A stretch of 64,000 nucleotides of DNA from Leptobrachium leishanense (GCA_009667805.1 CM019064.1:381930049-381994048), one strand, 5' to 3'; positions 33,891-47,587 are shown, counted from the stretch's first letter. Numbers and translations: made by a program. Notes: generated from the letters alone by a model not told the origin.

Positions 33891-34543
33891 ATAAAGTTCT
33901 GACACTGCTTGTTTAATTTATAATGTCTGTTTGTTGTTCTAAATATATGGAGAATACTTCACGGGGAGCTATTGTTGGGTAGTAATTGTTGGAAGCCTTT
34001 AATAGTTTTTGGCCAGCATTGTTAAATTAGGGTTAAAACCGAATACAAATAAAACTAATTATACAATTTTGACAAATATTTTAAAGCATTTTACCACTTA
34101 TCTATAGGTCAAAAACTGTAAAAAGTGCAGGTCTAATTACTGCTGCCATTAATTGACCAAAGTATCAAGTAAACAAATGACTGATTGATAAACATTTAAA
34201 AGGAAATAATTGAATTGGCAAGAAACTCTTCACTATGAATTATATAACCTTTACTATGATTTTTGTTTACTTCAATTTGCTAAATTTGCATTAAAATCAG
34301 TCACAACTAAGAAAATCTGTGTGTGTGTTTCCAGCTATGCTAGATGGAAAGTCAGAGCTTGGTGAGCTATGATGTCATAACAGCACTTCCATCATCAGCT
34401 GAACTCACAGATATATGGATTGAGGAACTCATCACTCTGGTCTCTTCCACAGCATTCCAGAAATTACAACAGAGAGCTGAACCTGAAAGAGAAAGTAGAA
34501 AGGATGTTAAGTAGGGGCAGTCACCATGTTGTAGAACACCATT
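33891..34543. other. no gene or repeat recognised
   Basis: AT-rich single-copy-looking DNA with no long frame and no terminal repeats. Confidence 0.5.
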
Positions 34544-34725
34544 CAGGGTTATTCAGAGAGAGGTGAAAACCAGGAGAATGACTGGAGAAATGAAAATTCT
34601 AGGTCAAAATAGTCGATTTGGAAAGTGAGACAAATGGGAGAATTTTTCTGGTTTGGCTGTTTTGACCTAGAATTTTCACTTCTCCAGTCATTCTCCTGGT
34701 TTTCACCTTTCTTTGAATAGACCTG
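34544..34725. mobile_element. mariner-like MITE, hairpin form
   Basis: Left end CAGGGTTATTCAGAGAGAG, right end slightly altered (GAATAGACCTG). The arms and core form one long hairpin, as in the copies at 9037 and 56579. Confidence 0.8.
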
Positions 34726-35455
34726 AATACTGTATGTGGCTCTCTATAACTTGGTAATGCTCCTTGCAGGGATGTCCAACATCAGGGTGGTATGTCCAGT
34801 ATGTGACACTGTATTATATAAATAGAACCCAGCCCTGTTGTGTAAGGCTAAAAGAGCTTCAAATAAAAAGGGGTTCAGATAGTTAATGTTTACTCCCTTT
34901 CAATGCATAACAGACAGATTGTAACATAGTCAAATTGCTTAATAGAATCAGTGTGGAAAGTAATTTTCATTCTACAGCCCTGTTTTACCACTATAGTTTC
35001 ACTTAAAATTGAAGGTCTAAATGATAACATATGGTATATTGCTCCAAGCATGTGTAATTTTAAGTACAAACAGATTTGGGTTTTATGTAAGAAATTGCAC
35101 ACCAAGCAGTGGGATATTTCTCTATGAAGGTTGTGTCCTTACTTCATGCACTGACTGTGCTGCCAAGAAAGTGTAACAACAGGAGGCGTCAGAGAATCTG
35201 AGGTGCTCCCACTTCCTCCTTCCCAAGCAGCCTATCTTCAAACTGAAACTGCAGGAAAAGAAAAAAGTGCAAACACCAACCACAACTAAGGAGATACTCC
35301 TACTGAGTAAATACAAGAAACAAGAAAAGGAGCAATAACTCATCTGCAAATCAAAAGTCCACTTATTATATCAATAATTACAGAAAGTTATTACATCTGT
35401 TTATCAGAAGGAAAATTATGCGATTTATGATGTACATATAGATGTATATGCACTT
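34726..35455. other. no gene recognised
   Basis: AT-rich, apparently single-copy DNA. Short frames show no motif. Confidence 0.5.
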
Positions 35456-35666
35456 ATATATATATATATATATATAGTGTCTACAAGGATTGTGGTGGAG
35501 GACTAAAAGTGAGATAAAAAGCCTCCACACTATAACAAACTATATATATATATATCTAAAATACACATATCCATTAAAAATATATAAATATACATTAGTA
35601 TATATAATATATACGTATGTACAAACATATATACACAAATTATGATGAACATATAGATATATGCAC

Positions 35667-35698
<32 letters not shown>

Positions 35699-35760
35699 CT
35701 AATGTATGTATATATATTAGTGTAATATACATGTGTATATATGTATAACGGCAATAGAGA
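35456..35760. repeat. AT-rich low-complexity and (TA)n tracts
   Basis: Several (ta)n runs, the longest around 35455-35476 and 35671-35698. Tyr/Ile-rich frames here are artefacts of the tracts. Confidence 0.85.
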
Positions 35761-35829
35761 GCCAGCATTCATGGGTCTTTTAAAAAAATTAACAAACTGT
35801 ATTTAAACATAATATAAAGTGACCAAGTC

Positions 35830-35865
35830 GACGTTTTAGCTCCTGAAGTGAACTTTCATCAGGAT
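35830..35865 (-). repeat. repeat tail with hammerhead-like core
   Basis: Minus strand 35862-35856 reads CTGATGA, followed by a 5-bp stem (AGTTC/GAGCT) and AAAACGT. It looks like a repeat 3' end. The last core element is AAAA instead of GAAA. Confidence 0.45.
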
Positions 35866-36290
35866 ATATATATAAATGGAAATATATATGTGTGTGTAAA
35901 TAAACCAGAAAGAGAGCACACCAAACAACATATTCAAACAGTACAAAAGAAACCACAACAGAAGCTAAATTAATTTAAACATAGAGATTTTACCAGATTT
36001 AACCCTTTAAATGCTCACAAACAATTCTTATCCCCTTCAAAATCACTACTCTTAACCCTTTAATATTGAGCTCTGTTGAACAATGGTGGAAGTTTAGTTT
36101 GCAATGGATGGCCATGGATTGCATAAACCTGCCAACAGCGACAATGTATTCCACCCCTGGCAGGTCCTATATATATAATAAACACAACCATTTATGTGTA
36201 CACATTTATATGTATGTATACATTTGTGTGTGTACTTACGTTTATATTACACGAATATGCATACATTAGTATATATATATATGTATGTGT

Positions 36291-36323
<33 letters not shown>

Positions 36324-37029
36324 CTGATTGTTCACAAAGTCACGAGTACACAGAAAATATAGCCTGTAATTCTTCCAGTTCCAGTATATTCTATCGATAC
36401 TTGTATTATGCGACTGTCCTTTTCAGATTAATGTATTTGTATAAATGACTCCCTGATTTCATATTTAAAAAGGCAGTCACCTAACTCAGCGAGTGTGAAT
36501 ATATGACACAATGTGTTTGTATATAGCTGTACAGAGTTTTATGTCCTTGTCAGACTCCATAATGACTATTTTCTGCTGAACACGTCATAGGCAAAATTGT
36601 ACAATCATTGTGGTATTTTATTTTTATTGTGCTTGTTATAACACATCAATTAAAATTACTGGTTAGCCAAGGGTTGAAACAACTTTGGAAAGTATTATAT
36701 TGAATATGGTAAGACATTTGCAGTGTTGCATTTTACATTTTTCCAGTGTTTAAATATTTTTTTTTCAGAAATTGAACGTCGATACACAAATACAAGTTAT
36801 ATAAGTCACAGTATCTAATCATAACATTCAGAGACAGGAATAATATGCTGTATTTCTGGGGAGCCTTTGGATCCATAACTAAAATGACTGAGTGAAATAA
36901 AAAGATTAAAGAAATCATATTCTTCTAACATATATATATATCAAACAACAAACCAATTATTGTCTTGTCTTGAGATGCACCCACGCTGAGTGCTTAGTAA
37001 AGGCTGAGTGCTATTATATATATATATAT

Positions 37030-37220
37030 ATATCACACCAGAGTATAGCAATACGTAGTGATACCCTTTTTTGGACTAACATTACATTTAAAATACAAGC
37101 TTTTGAGAGTATAACTCTCTTCTTCAGGTCTGATAGCTATGCTGACCAAGATTATATATATATCCACCAGAGTATACTCTGGTAGTCTGGTGATTTTGCC
37201 ATCTGGACTAACACGGCTCA
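37030..37220 (-). repeat. dispersed repeat end, hammerhead-like family
   Basis: It contains (minus strand) CTGAAGA at 37127-37121, agagagttatactct as a stem, and downstream gttagtccaa and ggtatcactac. Related ends lie at 50805-50930, 52722-52800 and 58025-58130. Confidence 0.65.
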
Positions 37221-37224
37221 TCTA

Positions 37225-37255
<31 letters not shown>

Positions 37256-37386
37256 CACACCCATTTTAAATGTGGTGGTGGGCAAAGAGTGACATTAAAA
37301 GCCTCCACACAGCAAATAATAAAGTTTATAGTTGCAGAGGACATGTACATATCCCAGAAATTCAGAGAGCTCTGCAACTATAAATT

Positions 37387-37418
<32 letters not shown>

Positions 37419-37440
37419 ATATATATATATGTAAGATTGG
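37221..37440. repeat. (TA)n tracts and a further repeat fragment
   Basis: (ta)n runs at about 37228-37256 and 37387-37430 flank a fragment with agcctccacac, also seen at 35500-35530. Confidence 0.7.
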
Positions 37441-40400
37441 TAAGCCATGTTAGTCCCGATGCCAAACTGACCAGAGTATATTATATATAAATAATGTACT
37501 TTTCAGCAATAAGCTTTTTAAAGTAATAACCCTGGGATATTTTCAATTCTCTGCATCAATTTGTGAAGGCCAGGTGCTCGCTATGTACAAAACTAATATC
37601 TGATGATTTCTACACCTTAAAAAGTCTGGAAGCTTTAATTTCGGTTCCATTTTGCAATTCATGGTACACTGCTTGAGTATATTCTTTCCAATCATATTAT
37701 TTTAAATAAAAAACGAAGACCAAAAACGTAAGAAAAAAAAGATAATGTAGTAAATACCCAGTGTTCATAACACAAACATGTGAATAAGTAAAAAATATAT
37801 GTTTATCTTAATGTAAAAGTTATGGACCTGTGTAGTTAAGGTGTGAGATATAAAAAATATTTTTCTTGTGATATATTTGTGAAAAATGCATTGTGTGCAA
37901 ACATTAAACATAATTGTGAATTTGAAAAGAATGCATTTATATTCATAACATTTATTCTTCTATAATTCCCCTAAACCAGGGGCTGGTGAGATCCTTGTGA
38001 GCAGTTTTGTGTAGGAGATTTATAATGTGCATTACAACTTTATTTTCAATAAAACATTTCCTCCTGTGTGCACAATGGTGTCTTATTACTAACATTGAAT
38101 TGTGGTGACATGAACATATTAGAATGTTTTTGCTCAGACTTGCACAAAACAGCAGATTTTAAAATCATTCTGTTATTACTAGTTTATTTTTCCAGAATTG
38201 ATAATATACTTTTTCCACCTACCTTATGATCGTCAATAAGCAGCACCCAGAGCAAAAATGTTGCATTTTGATAGGTAAGTAAAGACATTTAAACTTCAAG
38301 TCACAGCAGTAACACTTATTCAGGTGGCTGCACTGTACATTTATTTATAAAGGATTTAACCAGGAAGGATACATGATGGAGCTAATGCTATGCAAAGAAT
38401 AGTGCTTAACTCAGGAATATTTTAAAACTCCAAATTAACTAAACTAGGAAATATTTTCTTGTTTGTGGATATTTTTCACTTTATTTTGATACATTTTTTA
38501 AATTTGATTTATACTATTCAAGTCATGTTAGTCGGTTGCTAATAATAATAATAATAATATACAACTGTACAGTATATACAAAGTTTCTGTAACGTATCAT
38601 TAAAGTCAGCATACTTTTAACACTTTGTTCTGCCATAATGTGTGAGAAATGAATTGTTAATATTGTACATGCACGGTAGGAGAAAAGAGGGGGGGTAGAA
38701 AAATAATAGCATTGTTACATAAATATCAGATTTATAATTTTTTTTGTTAAGAATATAAAGCATAAAGCTATATATTAGCATTGCTCACTCATCTGATCCA
38801 GGAACTTTGCAACATTCAATTAATTTATAAATTTTACAAAGAAATTATATTATATCTTGTTATATCTTAAAAACCACGAAAAATACAGTGCACACGAAAT
38901 ACAGTATATATATATATATATATATATATAAACATATATATATATATATACGCACAGATATATATATATTATATAGTTCTATACAAACAGACACATACTA
39001 TATATAGCTACAAATGAAACAACGTTTGAAATTGTCCTCCTATATTTTATTATATGATTTCGGGAATACCATGGTGCACACACAGAGCAGCTCCAGGAAT
39101 ACACGTTAACAGAAATCAGCTTAATGTGCGGTTAATGAAAATTCAGCTCATTCCAAGGCGTCTGCCCGGATCCTGCAGTGTCTCCAGTCTGTGGCTGCAG
39201 GAAATGCTCTTACAATCCTTACTGGAAATGGCTATTACTAGCAAGTCATAAACATAGCACAGTGTGTGTATGTGTCAGTGTGTTTCTTTGTATGTGCATC
39301 TCTGTGCCATCCTCTGAGTATGTGTTCGTGTCTGAATATATATAAGTCATTCGCTTTATGTGTTGGTTTGTCTGCGTGAGATATTCATTGAATGTGTGTG
39401 GGAGTCTGTAACCCCCCTACTTGTATTTTCTTTGTGATGGCTAGATGTGTATCCATCTGAATGTGAATCTGGCCCTCAGATCAATGGTACACATCTAGGA
39501 TATATACAAATATCCAATGCAGCTCATTGCAGTTTTATGATTTTTCATATTATGATGTCACATTGTTTATATGTTTATATTAAACATTAAAATGCAGTCG
39601 TCACCATATGTGTAACTAGATACACAAAGATTCATTCACATATAAATACAGACACACCATTCTATCCACTGTGAATGGGGATATAAAGTAATGGATAATT
39701 CAATGTCCTTTATTAAAGAGATAAGAAGATAATGATTATATATATATATACACACACAGAGAGAGAGAGAGTGATGGACAGTTAAATAGATAAATACAAA
39801 TAGATAAAGATATACACAGATTAATTAGTTAGATATGTATTGAGATGGATACATACATACATACATACAGATAAATAAAGATAGGTAGATAGAGATAAGT
39901 AGATAGAATAATAGAGACATATAGACGCTTAAAGATAGATATAGATAGATAAATAGATACTGTAGAATAGATAATGACTGACACAACAAACACATAAATC
40001 CACATATGAAAACAGCAAGCAGATTTCTGTCTAGAGGTGTTACTGTCAAGATTTAGGGTGTGGAACATGTCACTGAAATATAAATTACACATTTGTGTGG
40101 AATGGTGAATCACTTGTCCAGGTAGGTTTACCCCATACTTATCATTTAGATACTTAAAGGTTACCACTGCACAAAATCGCTTTAATTACACATCATTTCT
40201 GCTGTGACCCATTAAACAAGCGGTTACCATTCAATGACAGATCTGATACAGACTCAGTAACTTGCATGGAAACCAGTGTAAGTGATTTATCAATGTGTTC
40301 AAAGAATGAAGTCTCTGTATTAAAGGAAACCAAAAGAATAGCAATAAGTGCACTAGGGTAATACAGTCCCCTTACTGCAGAGGTAGATGGGGGGTTTAAC

Positions 40401-42800
40401 CCCTTAGTCACTACAAACCTTCAGGGTTTATACATCTCATTCACACCCACCCTGAAGTATACTTTAAATAATCACTCATCATTATCTAGTAAAAGATTAT
40501 TAAGCATCGATTAAAAGGAAATATGTGCAGGATTAATTAACCTATCAATTATGGAAAAATAATGAAGTACTGGCCCTTTAAGAATGCATGGCAAAATTCA
40601 CTATATTCTAAAATCAGTAAATGATTGATAATGCAAAAAAACATAAAGGATACGAGATTTGGAATGACATAGCTTCATTTTGCAGAATAATGAAAAATCT
40701 GACAATAATAACACAATACTACCAATGCATACATCTTAAGGCATCCGAGCTCAGACATGCTGCTTATACCAATGCAGCTTATGGGTTTATTCACTTAACA
40801 GTAGCATGAGGTTTGCAAAGGTTTTCAGCAAAGCATTGTGAAATTGAATAATCAGATAACAATTTGAGACTTTCTATGTATCTCATCTCTTGTTGTCTAT
40901 ATTTTGTAACAAAACTATCTACGACTATTGAAATAATATCATAAATAATTGAATTTGGAGATGAGTAAAAGTGATCCCCCCCCCCACCAAGCAAAATGAT
41001 ATGCCACAGCTCTGTTCTCATGTCACCACAACTCTCAGGCAGGTTAGTGAATAGAATTAACCATGAAATGTCAGGAAAGCTCAAACCGTTGATACACAAC
41101 ATATTAACACAGTAATACAACAAAACACAAGGTACAGAAAATATAAAGGCCAAAAGCACAGCACACTGGCATTTCATACTTAAATTAAACACATATATTT
41201 GTTCACGAAACATTGAGTCATGTTGATCAAAATAGACTTTTAAAATGATGACATTGTAGCACAATTGCAGAATTCTCAAGTACAGATTAATTAATCCTGA
41301 TTCATCCTCTAACTTCTTTATTTTCCTTCAGTTTTATTGTTTATTTCCCTAACTCAATGATGGTGGAGAGGCTTAAGAAATATTGAATATTAAATATTAA
41401 GTAATTATTCACATAGGGGTAAAGTGGTGGATAATTGCACATTTTAGGCCAACATCCCTGAAATAGATTTTTAACCTAAATTTGGTATTCTCCATCACAT
41501 GGTCCCAAAACGTCTAGTTCTCAGCACATTTACCCATAAGTGAATAAACCCATTTGTAACCCTTCACCAATTAACCTTTGTCGAAGTGTTCTAGGCAAGG
41601 ATCTAAGTAGTCTCCTTTACCAATCCAGGAAAGCTGCCAAGCTGATATGAAGTATACACTAAACACATCAATCCATGTGATATTTATTTCAAGAAATTAT
41701 TTTCTTCCAATACATATAATATTCAGACACCACAATACTTACTATACATTAAACACGACAAAAAAATAAAAAATAATAATTCAGTTTGTGTATACAGCAT
41801 ACTGTGTGCACATTCTGTTTGCCTAGACGAATGTAGCAGACTGTCCAGAACAGCTACTGTGTAACTCCACAGCAACAGCAGACAAAACAAACTGTTTGGA
41901 TGCAGCAAACATTATAGGGTAGCTTCCAATCAATGTGACTGAAACAAAAAAAAATCAAACTCCCCTAAACAATTCAAATAAAATAAAAAGCCATATACGT
42001 TTCATAACAGTGTTACATTCCCCCCATGTGAATAACTACAGTAAGATTCATAATACTGATTGCTCTTTAAACAAAGAAGGACTTTTTTATATATATTTAT
42101 ATATATAGAGATATATTTATTTTTCTTTTACCTGGAACTGTTTTTTTTTAGCTGCAATTATAATATTTTATATTCAACTCATTTAATAATATATCTCTGT
42201 GACCAGTGAATTAAATATGCAATTAATATATCTAGCTGCATGTGAGTCCTGGATTTTCTATACGGTTTAATTAGAGCACATGTTTGTGATTTGTCTTTTT
42301 CTGTTATTTATTATTATTATTATTAACAATAATAATGATATTGTAAGAAATGTCCATAATATTCAGATTTTCTGAAAACAATGGTTCTCATATGGTTAAA
42401 ACCAACATGGAGGGCATTTTTTGTTTATATTTCTTTTTTAATACCATAAACATGTATGGACACAGATACAGTATTTAATTTTCTCTCTGCACATGATATG
42501 TAAGAACAGGCAACAAAACAAGTGTGTTACAGATGCACTATAGAACATATATACATGTAATATTCGACAATTCGTAAAAGACTTTCAGGAAATGGAAGAT
42601 ACGAGCAGATGTTTCAAGTCATCTTGACTGTTGGTGACAGTGACTGAACCTCATCCCAAGGAGATGGGTAACTGGTTGCATTTAATGTTAAATAAGTGTA
42701 GATCCTGCATACCCAGACTCCTTAATATTCACAGCTGGAGTCTGTGGGATTGAACAAAGTGAAGAACACGATGGATCCTTGAAAGATCCAACCAGTTTTA
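37441..42800. other. gene-free AT-rich region downstream of Hoxc13
   Basis: No exon of any gene was recognised. It contains a LINE-tail scrap (38336-38375), (ta)n near 38904, and gata-type repeats with cat-type words at 39720-39990. A somewhat GC-richer block of unknown nature lies at 39050-39245. A search for the conserved KIWFQNRR codons of a Hoxc12 homeobox on both strands by eye found none. Confidence 0.5.
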
Positions 42801-42815
42801 AATGGGATCCATTCC

Positions 42816-42821
42816 TTTATT
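42816..42821 (-). promoter_or_regulatory. possible polyadenylation signal of Hoxc13
   Basis: Minus strand AATAAA lies about 97 bases after the Hoxc13 stop codon. Further AATAAA or ATTAAA candidates occur lower (around 42306 and 42113), so the site actually used cannot be told. Confidence 0.35.
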
Positions 42822-42917
42822 AAATATTCCATAGAGTTCTCTGGAGACATGCCCTAGACATGGGAATGAGATAAATTATTTGTTCAGGAGGGGGATAGCT
42901 ACGTGTCTCTCCTCTGG

Positions 42918-43174
42918 TCAGGTGTTGTGCAGGTGAGGGGTCTTACATTTGGTAACGACTTTTTTCTCTTTAACTCTTCGGTTTTGAAACCATATCGTGA
43001 CCTGGCGCTCGGATAGGCTGGTGGCAGTGGAGATCCTTCGCCTCTTCTCTTTGGTAATGAATTTGCTGGCTGCATATTCCTTCTCTAGTTCTTTCAGTTG
43101 GATTTTTGTGTAGGGGACTCTTTTTTTCCTGCCCCTGCGGTAGCTGCTAACCTCTGGCTGCAGGGGCACCACAT
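42918..43174 (-). CDS. hoxc13: Hoxc13 exon 2: homeodomain
   Basis: Encodes the DNA-binding half of Hoxc13, a nuclear transcription factor acting in posterior axis, tail, limb-tip and keratinised structures in vertebrates (family knowledge). The exon starts after the acceptor CTGCAG (43180-43175) and ends at TGA 42920-42918. Its last 85 residues complete a 306-residue protein. The homeodomain covers residues 236-295: basic N-terminal arm [30 protein letters not shown] (helices 1-2), and recognition helix [18 protein letters not shown] with the invariant W, F, N and R. The tail is Lys/Thr-rich. [10 protein letters not shown] just before the homeodomain and the sequence AASKFITKE place it in group 13, C rather than A, B or D. 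Compared with the mammalian protein as I remember it, the loop reads STATS instead of SATTN and TKIQ instead of TKVQ. Both are conservative. Confidence 0.97.
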
Positions 43175-43446
43175 CTGCAGTGGAGGACAGAAACAAGGTA
43201 CTGTTATGTCAGACCCTCCATCAGGTTGGAATAAAGTTGATCACAATATATGAATCTGATGTAGCAACCACAGGCCTAATTCTATGTATTCTGAAGCCAT
43301 TTTAAGGAAGAATGGCCAGAAACAATGATTGTGTGCACCTGAAAGTGTGCTTCAAAGTCTAGGGCAGCACTGTAGATGTGCAGAAGACAAATCATCTACT
43401 AGTGAATGGGTTCAGCACGTACAGCAGTTTCTGCATAGTAAGAATG

Positions 43447-43521
43447 TTTATTTATTTATTTATAAAGTATTTTACCAGAAAGGATACATTGAGATTTCTC
43501 TCGTTTTCAAGTATGTCCTGG
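43447..43521 (-). repeat. LINE/SINE tail fragment
   Basis: Matches the LINE tail shared by other copies (minus strand gagagaaatctcaatgtatc). Its left side is tttatttatttata. It is a short 5'-truncated insertion within the Hoxc13 intron. Confidence 0.7.
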
Positions 43522-43879
43522 CTAAATGTGACTAATATATAGTAGAATAACTACTGGTCATGTTCTTGAGATGCTGCAAACAGATTAACATTCATTCATT
43601 GTATAAAACTGCCAATATTACAATAAAATGTTACATAGCTTTAACTCTGCAGATACATGGGAAAAGTAATTATAGAACAGCAAATCTTTACAGTTGACAC
43701 TTCTGTCACTAGCCAAATGCAGTGGATTGGCAAACCAAATATAGTCATAGTCACAGTGACTGATTAAGGATCAGGATTCCCACTAGCCACAATCAAACGA
43801 TAAATTTGACAAACATGAAGTCACTGGCCACATTACCTTGATCTAGGCAGGAGCTATCACAATAAGTAATCACATTAAA

Positions 43880-44745
43880 TCAATAGATTGAGTCAGTGGA
43901 TCTGGCCAGCAGATAGTCAGATCTCTAGTCACATTAACTGAATCTGGGAAGCAGTTATTCAGATCATTAGCCACATTCACTATATCCGGTCAGCAGATAT
44001 TCACATCATTACCTCCATCCACTGGATCTGGCCAGCAGATATTCTTATCATTAGCCACGTTCACTGAATCTGACCAGCAGATATTCTTATCATTAGCCAC
44101 ATTCACTTAATCTGGCCATCAGATATTCTTATCATTAGCCACGTTCATTCGATCTGACCAGCAGTTGTTGAGATCATTAGCCACATTCACTATATCCGTT
44201 CAGCAGATATTCACATCATTAGCTCCATCCACTGGATCTGGCCAGCAGATATTCTTATCATTAGCCACATTCACTGAATCTGGCCAGCAGATATTCTTAT
44301 CATTAGCCACATTCATTGGATCTGACCAGCAGTTGTTCAGATCATTAGCCACATTCACTATATCCGGTCAGCAGATATTCACATCATTACCTCCATCCAC
44401 TGGATCTGGCCAGCAGATATTCTTATCATTAGCCACGTTCACTGAATCTGGCCATCAGATATTCTTATCATTAGCCACATTCACTGAATCTGACCAGCAG
44501 ATATTCTTATCATTAGTCACATTCACTGGATTTGACCAGCAGTTGTTCAGATCATTAGCCACATTCACTGGATTTGACCAGCAGTTGTTCAGATCATTAG
44601 CCACATTCACTGGATCTGGCCAGCAGATATTCACATCATTAGCTCCATTCATTAGGTCTAGGTAGCAGATATAACAGTACATGGACCTGGCCAGCAGATA
44701 CTCAGAACATGAGCCACATTCACTGGGTCTGGCCACCTCACAGAT
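43880..44745. repeat. 42-bp minisatellite in the Hoxc13 intron
   Basis: About twenty units of 42 bp: atcattagccacattcactg, aatctggccagcagatattc, tt. Variants (tatatccggt, ctccatccactgg, gcagttgttcag) recur every four or five units, at about 43977, 44187 and 44355, so a higher-order pattern is visible. Because 42 is divisible by three, both strands stay open for 90-166 codons, which is not evidence of coding. Confidence 0.9.
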
Positions 44746-45704
44746 TTAACCAGGAGATACTATCTGCGCTGAGATTAATCTTATAAATCTCTTCTCTGAC
44801 ATTTTTAGAGGAGCACATTAGTTAAATACTTAGAGGAGTAAAGCTGCGGCCGAATTTATCTTCTACATTAAGCTGGTGAATATATCAAGCATATTTCAAG
44901 GCTTATGTGGACATGCAAGGAGGTCTGGAGCTATATTTTACCTGTAAGGCTAAGAGTCCCCATATGCATCAGTTCCCTAAGAGCTGCATGTCCACGCTAG
45001 AATAGAAATGCTCCTCTGTATATAATCATGCTTATAGGATGAAATACCAGGGGCCTCCATTATAATGTGGCTGTGGGGGTCACTAGTGATTTTACATCCA
45101 GGCACTGCTAGAAACCAATTATGTCTGTATTACTGCAAGAGGCAGGAGAGAGGTAAGCAGTGTGTGGGGACATGGAATAATTAAATTTTCTCTAAACAGC
45201 TTTTTACAATGAAGGTATTTGGTAAAGGAGATCATCCAGTAAAGAGTAAACTGCAGTGACATGGAGGTAAAACATAAAATAACAGATTTTTGTAGGTCAG
45301 TAATTTCGGTTCAGAATTCGAGAACTGGTTACAATATCACAACAACAAAACAATGAACATAGATCCAGACAAGAAGCTCCACACAGGCAGACACAACCAC
45401 ACACACACATACAGACAGACTCTTATAAAAAACCTAACATTTATACAAATAGCTCACATACTGCTGTAATGCACACACAAACATTCAACCATCTATAGTA
45501 TTTCATACAAGCATTTAAATTATGCATGCATTTCAAACATTCAGCAAACATACATAGAACTGTACATGCATAGACACCATCATAAATATTATATAAGCCT
45601 AAAATAATTTACCTGAGCTTTATTTGGTAAATAGTCAGGTATCAGAAGGTTTCATTTGTAACTTGTTAATATAAATATTAGTTTTTGCTTTAATAAATGT
45701 TCAA

Positions 45705-45708
<4 letters not shown>

Positions 45709-45748
<40 letters not shown>
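45709..45748. repeat. (TA)n microsatellite
   Basis: About twenty tandem ta units in the Hoxc13 intron. Confidence 0.9.
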
Positions 45749-45751
<3 letters not shown>

Positions 45752-46091
45752 TTATTCTATTTTATTTGATGAATACATACAAACAGGGATAGACAAACAA
45801 AGACTTCATTAAAAGAAAGAAGCAAAATAAACCTGAGAGTCAAGGAGCTATAAAAAGGCCATAAGTTGCACAATCATATTATTTATACATATATGAAAAT
45901 AAACCAAATATGCATAAACACAGATACTATCATGTTTAGATAAATTAATGACTAAAATATTGTAGATAGTTAGCATAACAAGTCAACAGTCTTGTCAAAA
46001 CGTCACAAGGCAATATCAAACACATAAAGGTTATCATAAATCACACTGACTGCTGTCTACATAGATACAATTCCAGTGGTAATGCACCGTG

Positions 46092-46092
<1 letters not shown>

Positions 46093-46171
<79 letters not shown>

Positions 46172-46188
46172 GGATAGATAGATAGATA
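46093..46188. repeat. (GATA)n microsatellite
   Basis: About twenty-four tandem gata units with one variant, in the Hoxc13 intron. A shorter run follows at 46250. Confidence 0.9.
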
Positions 46189-47587
46189 ATACAGAAAATA
46201 TGTTCATAAAATGATAAATAGATTTATATTATAGAGAAGAATTATGCAAATAGATAGATAGATAAAAATTTAGAAAAATGGATGGATATATAACAGATAG
46301 ATATATAGATAAATGAAAAGGTACACATATATTTTTGATAAAAGATATAGGCCTATAGCTAGATAATAAAACCATAAGTGTCAGTAAAGCCACGTCATGA
46401 GCTTATGTAAATTCTACAGCTATTTATTTATTGTGCTATTATTTACTCTGTGCAAATAAAAGAAGTATAAAATAAATACATTAACAATCCGTCTGATCCC
46501 AGTAAAAGATGATTCTGTGATTCTGTGGGTGCTCTATACTCTGTATTACCCGTGGCACACTGTAAACATACAGATCTATACTTCCTGGTTGATAGAGCAC
46601 GTTGTATCAGACATATAGATTGGCTGAAACAATGCCCTTTCCCAGACTGCTGAGCAAAACGCTGTCACTTTATATTCTGTACATTCTGCTGTCACCTATA
46701 AACCCCTAATATTACATACGCCTATAACTGATCTTATATAGCATCAGGACAATGTTGGGCACCCAGATCGGTTTAAAGGAGATGAGCTCTGGATAATTTG
46801 GAAGGGAGATGATTTAAGGGAGATGAGCTATGGATAATTTGGAAGGGATCCCAGCCACCATTATGTGGCATCATGTGGTATATATACAGAATTCAGACTA
46901 TTATGTGGAACGGATCCCAGCTTTTATAAGGACCCCAGCAGCCCTGGATATGGAAGTAAATGACTGATGTACCCTGGCATCTATATTTAAAATTAAAAAA
47001 AATATTCAATAATTTACAGTAGAATAAATTGCGACATAGCTATGTGTATAAAATAACAGGTAATTCTATTCACGTCTCCTGGCATTTAACTTGGCACCTG
47101 TGTAATTGATTGCGGTGCAGCAAAATGTCTACATCCAAAATCTAGACACTTGCCTTTCCAAATAAAAAAAAGAATTAAGGAAAGGCGAAGCAAAAAAACA
47201 CCAAAAAGAGGATAAAAGCCCTTCACACTGGGAGCTAATGAAGGGGATCAGCACAGACTGTGGACTTGAACCTGACTGTCAACAACTAGAAAAGAGCTAT
47301 TTTTGTTGTTATTGTTGCTGTTGTGGTGTAAGAACAAGACAAAGGACCCCTTTCTCTCTCTCTCTCTCTCTCTCTCATCATGCTTGCAAAGAAAGGAAAC
47401 AGTTGCCTTCTTCTCGCAGCTGTAACAATGTTGCAAGTCCATACAGATACACCTTGAGCACACCATACGTACACGCACCTCCTTCAGAGTGCAATCTGCA
47501 TGGGATCCAGTGACATGGGGGGGGGTAGGGGGTATGGAGGGGGCATTGAGTTAAGGAAAAAATAATTTAGCAAACTTTTTTTTTTAC

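Larger units (their letters stand above)
43175..47587 (-). other. Hoxc13 intron, 4,413 bp
   Basis: The donor at the exon 1 side is CCAG|GTAAAA (GT at 47587-47586) and the acceptor is CTGCAG (43180-43175). The intron splits one codon after its first base (phase 1), which is the conserved position in the gene family. It contains a LINE-tail scrap (43447-43521), a 42-bp minisatellite (43880-44745), (ta)n and gata arrays. Otherwise it is AT-rich, with no recognised gene. Confidence 0.9.

Noticed and set aside
35530..35772. Tyr/Ile/Leu-rich frames in several places (35.5, 36.2, 39.9, 54.6 and 58.1 kb)
   Set aside because: Artefacts of (ta)n and (gata)n tracts.
44165..44665. 166-codon frame with repeated GSGQQIF units
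   Set aside because: It comes from the 42-bp minisatellite; the complementary strand is open too. It lies in an intron.
47484..47587. Extension of Hoxc13 exon 1 past the donor (GKKKSLLNYF...)
   Set aside because: The donor GTAAAA and the conserved split codon D at exon 2 show that this is intron.
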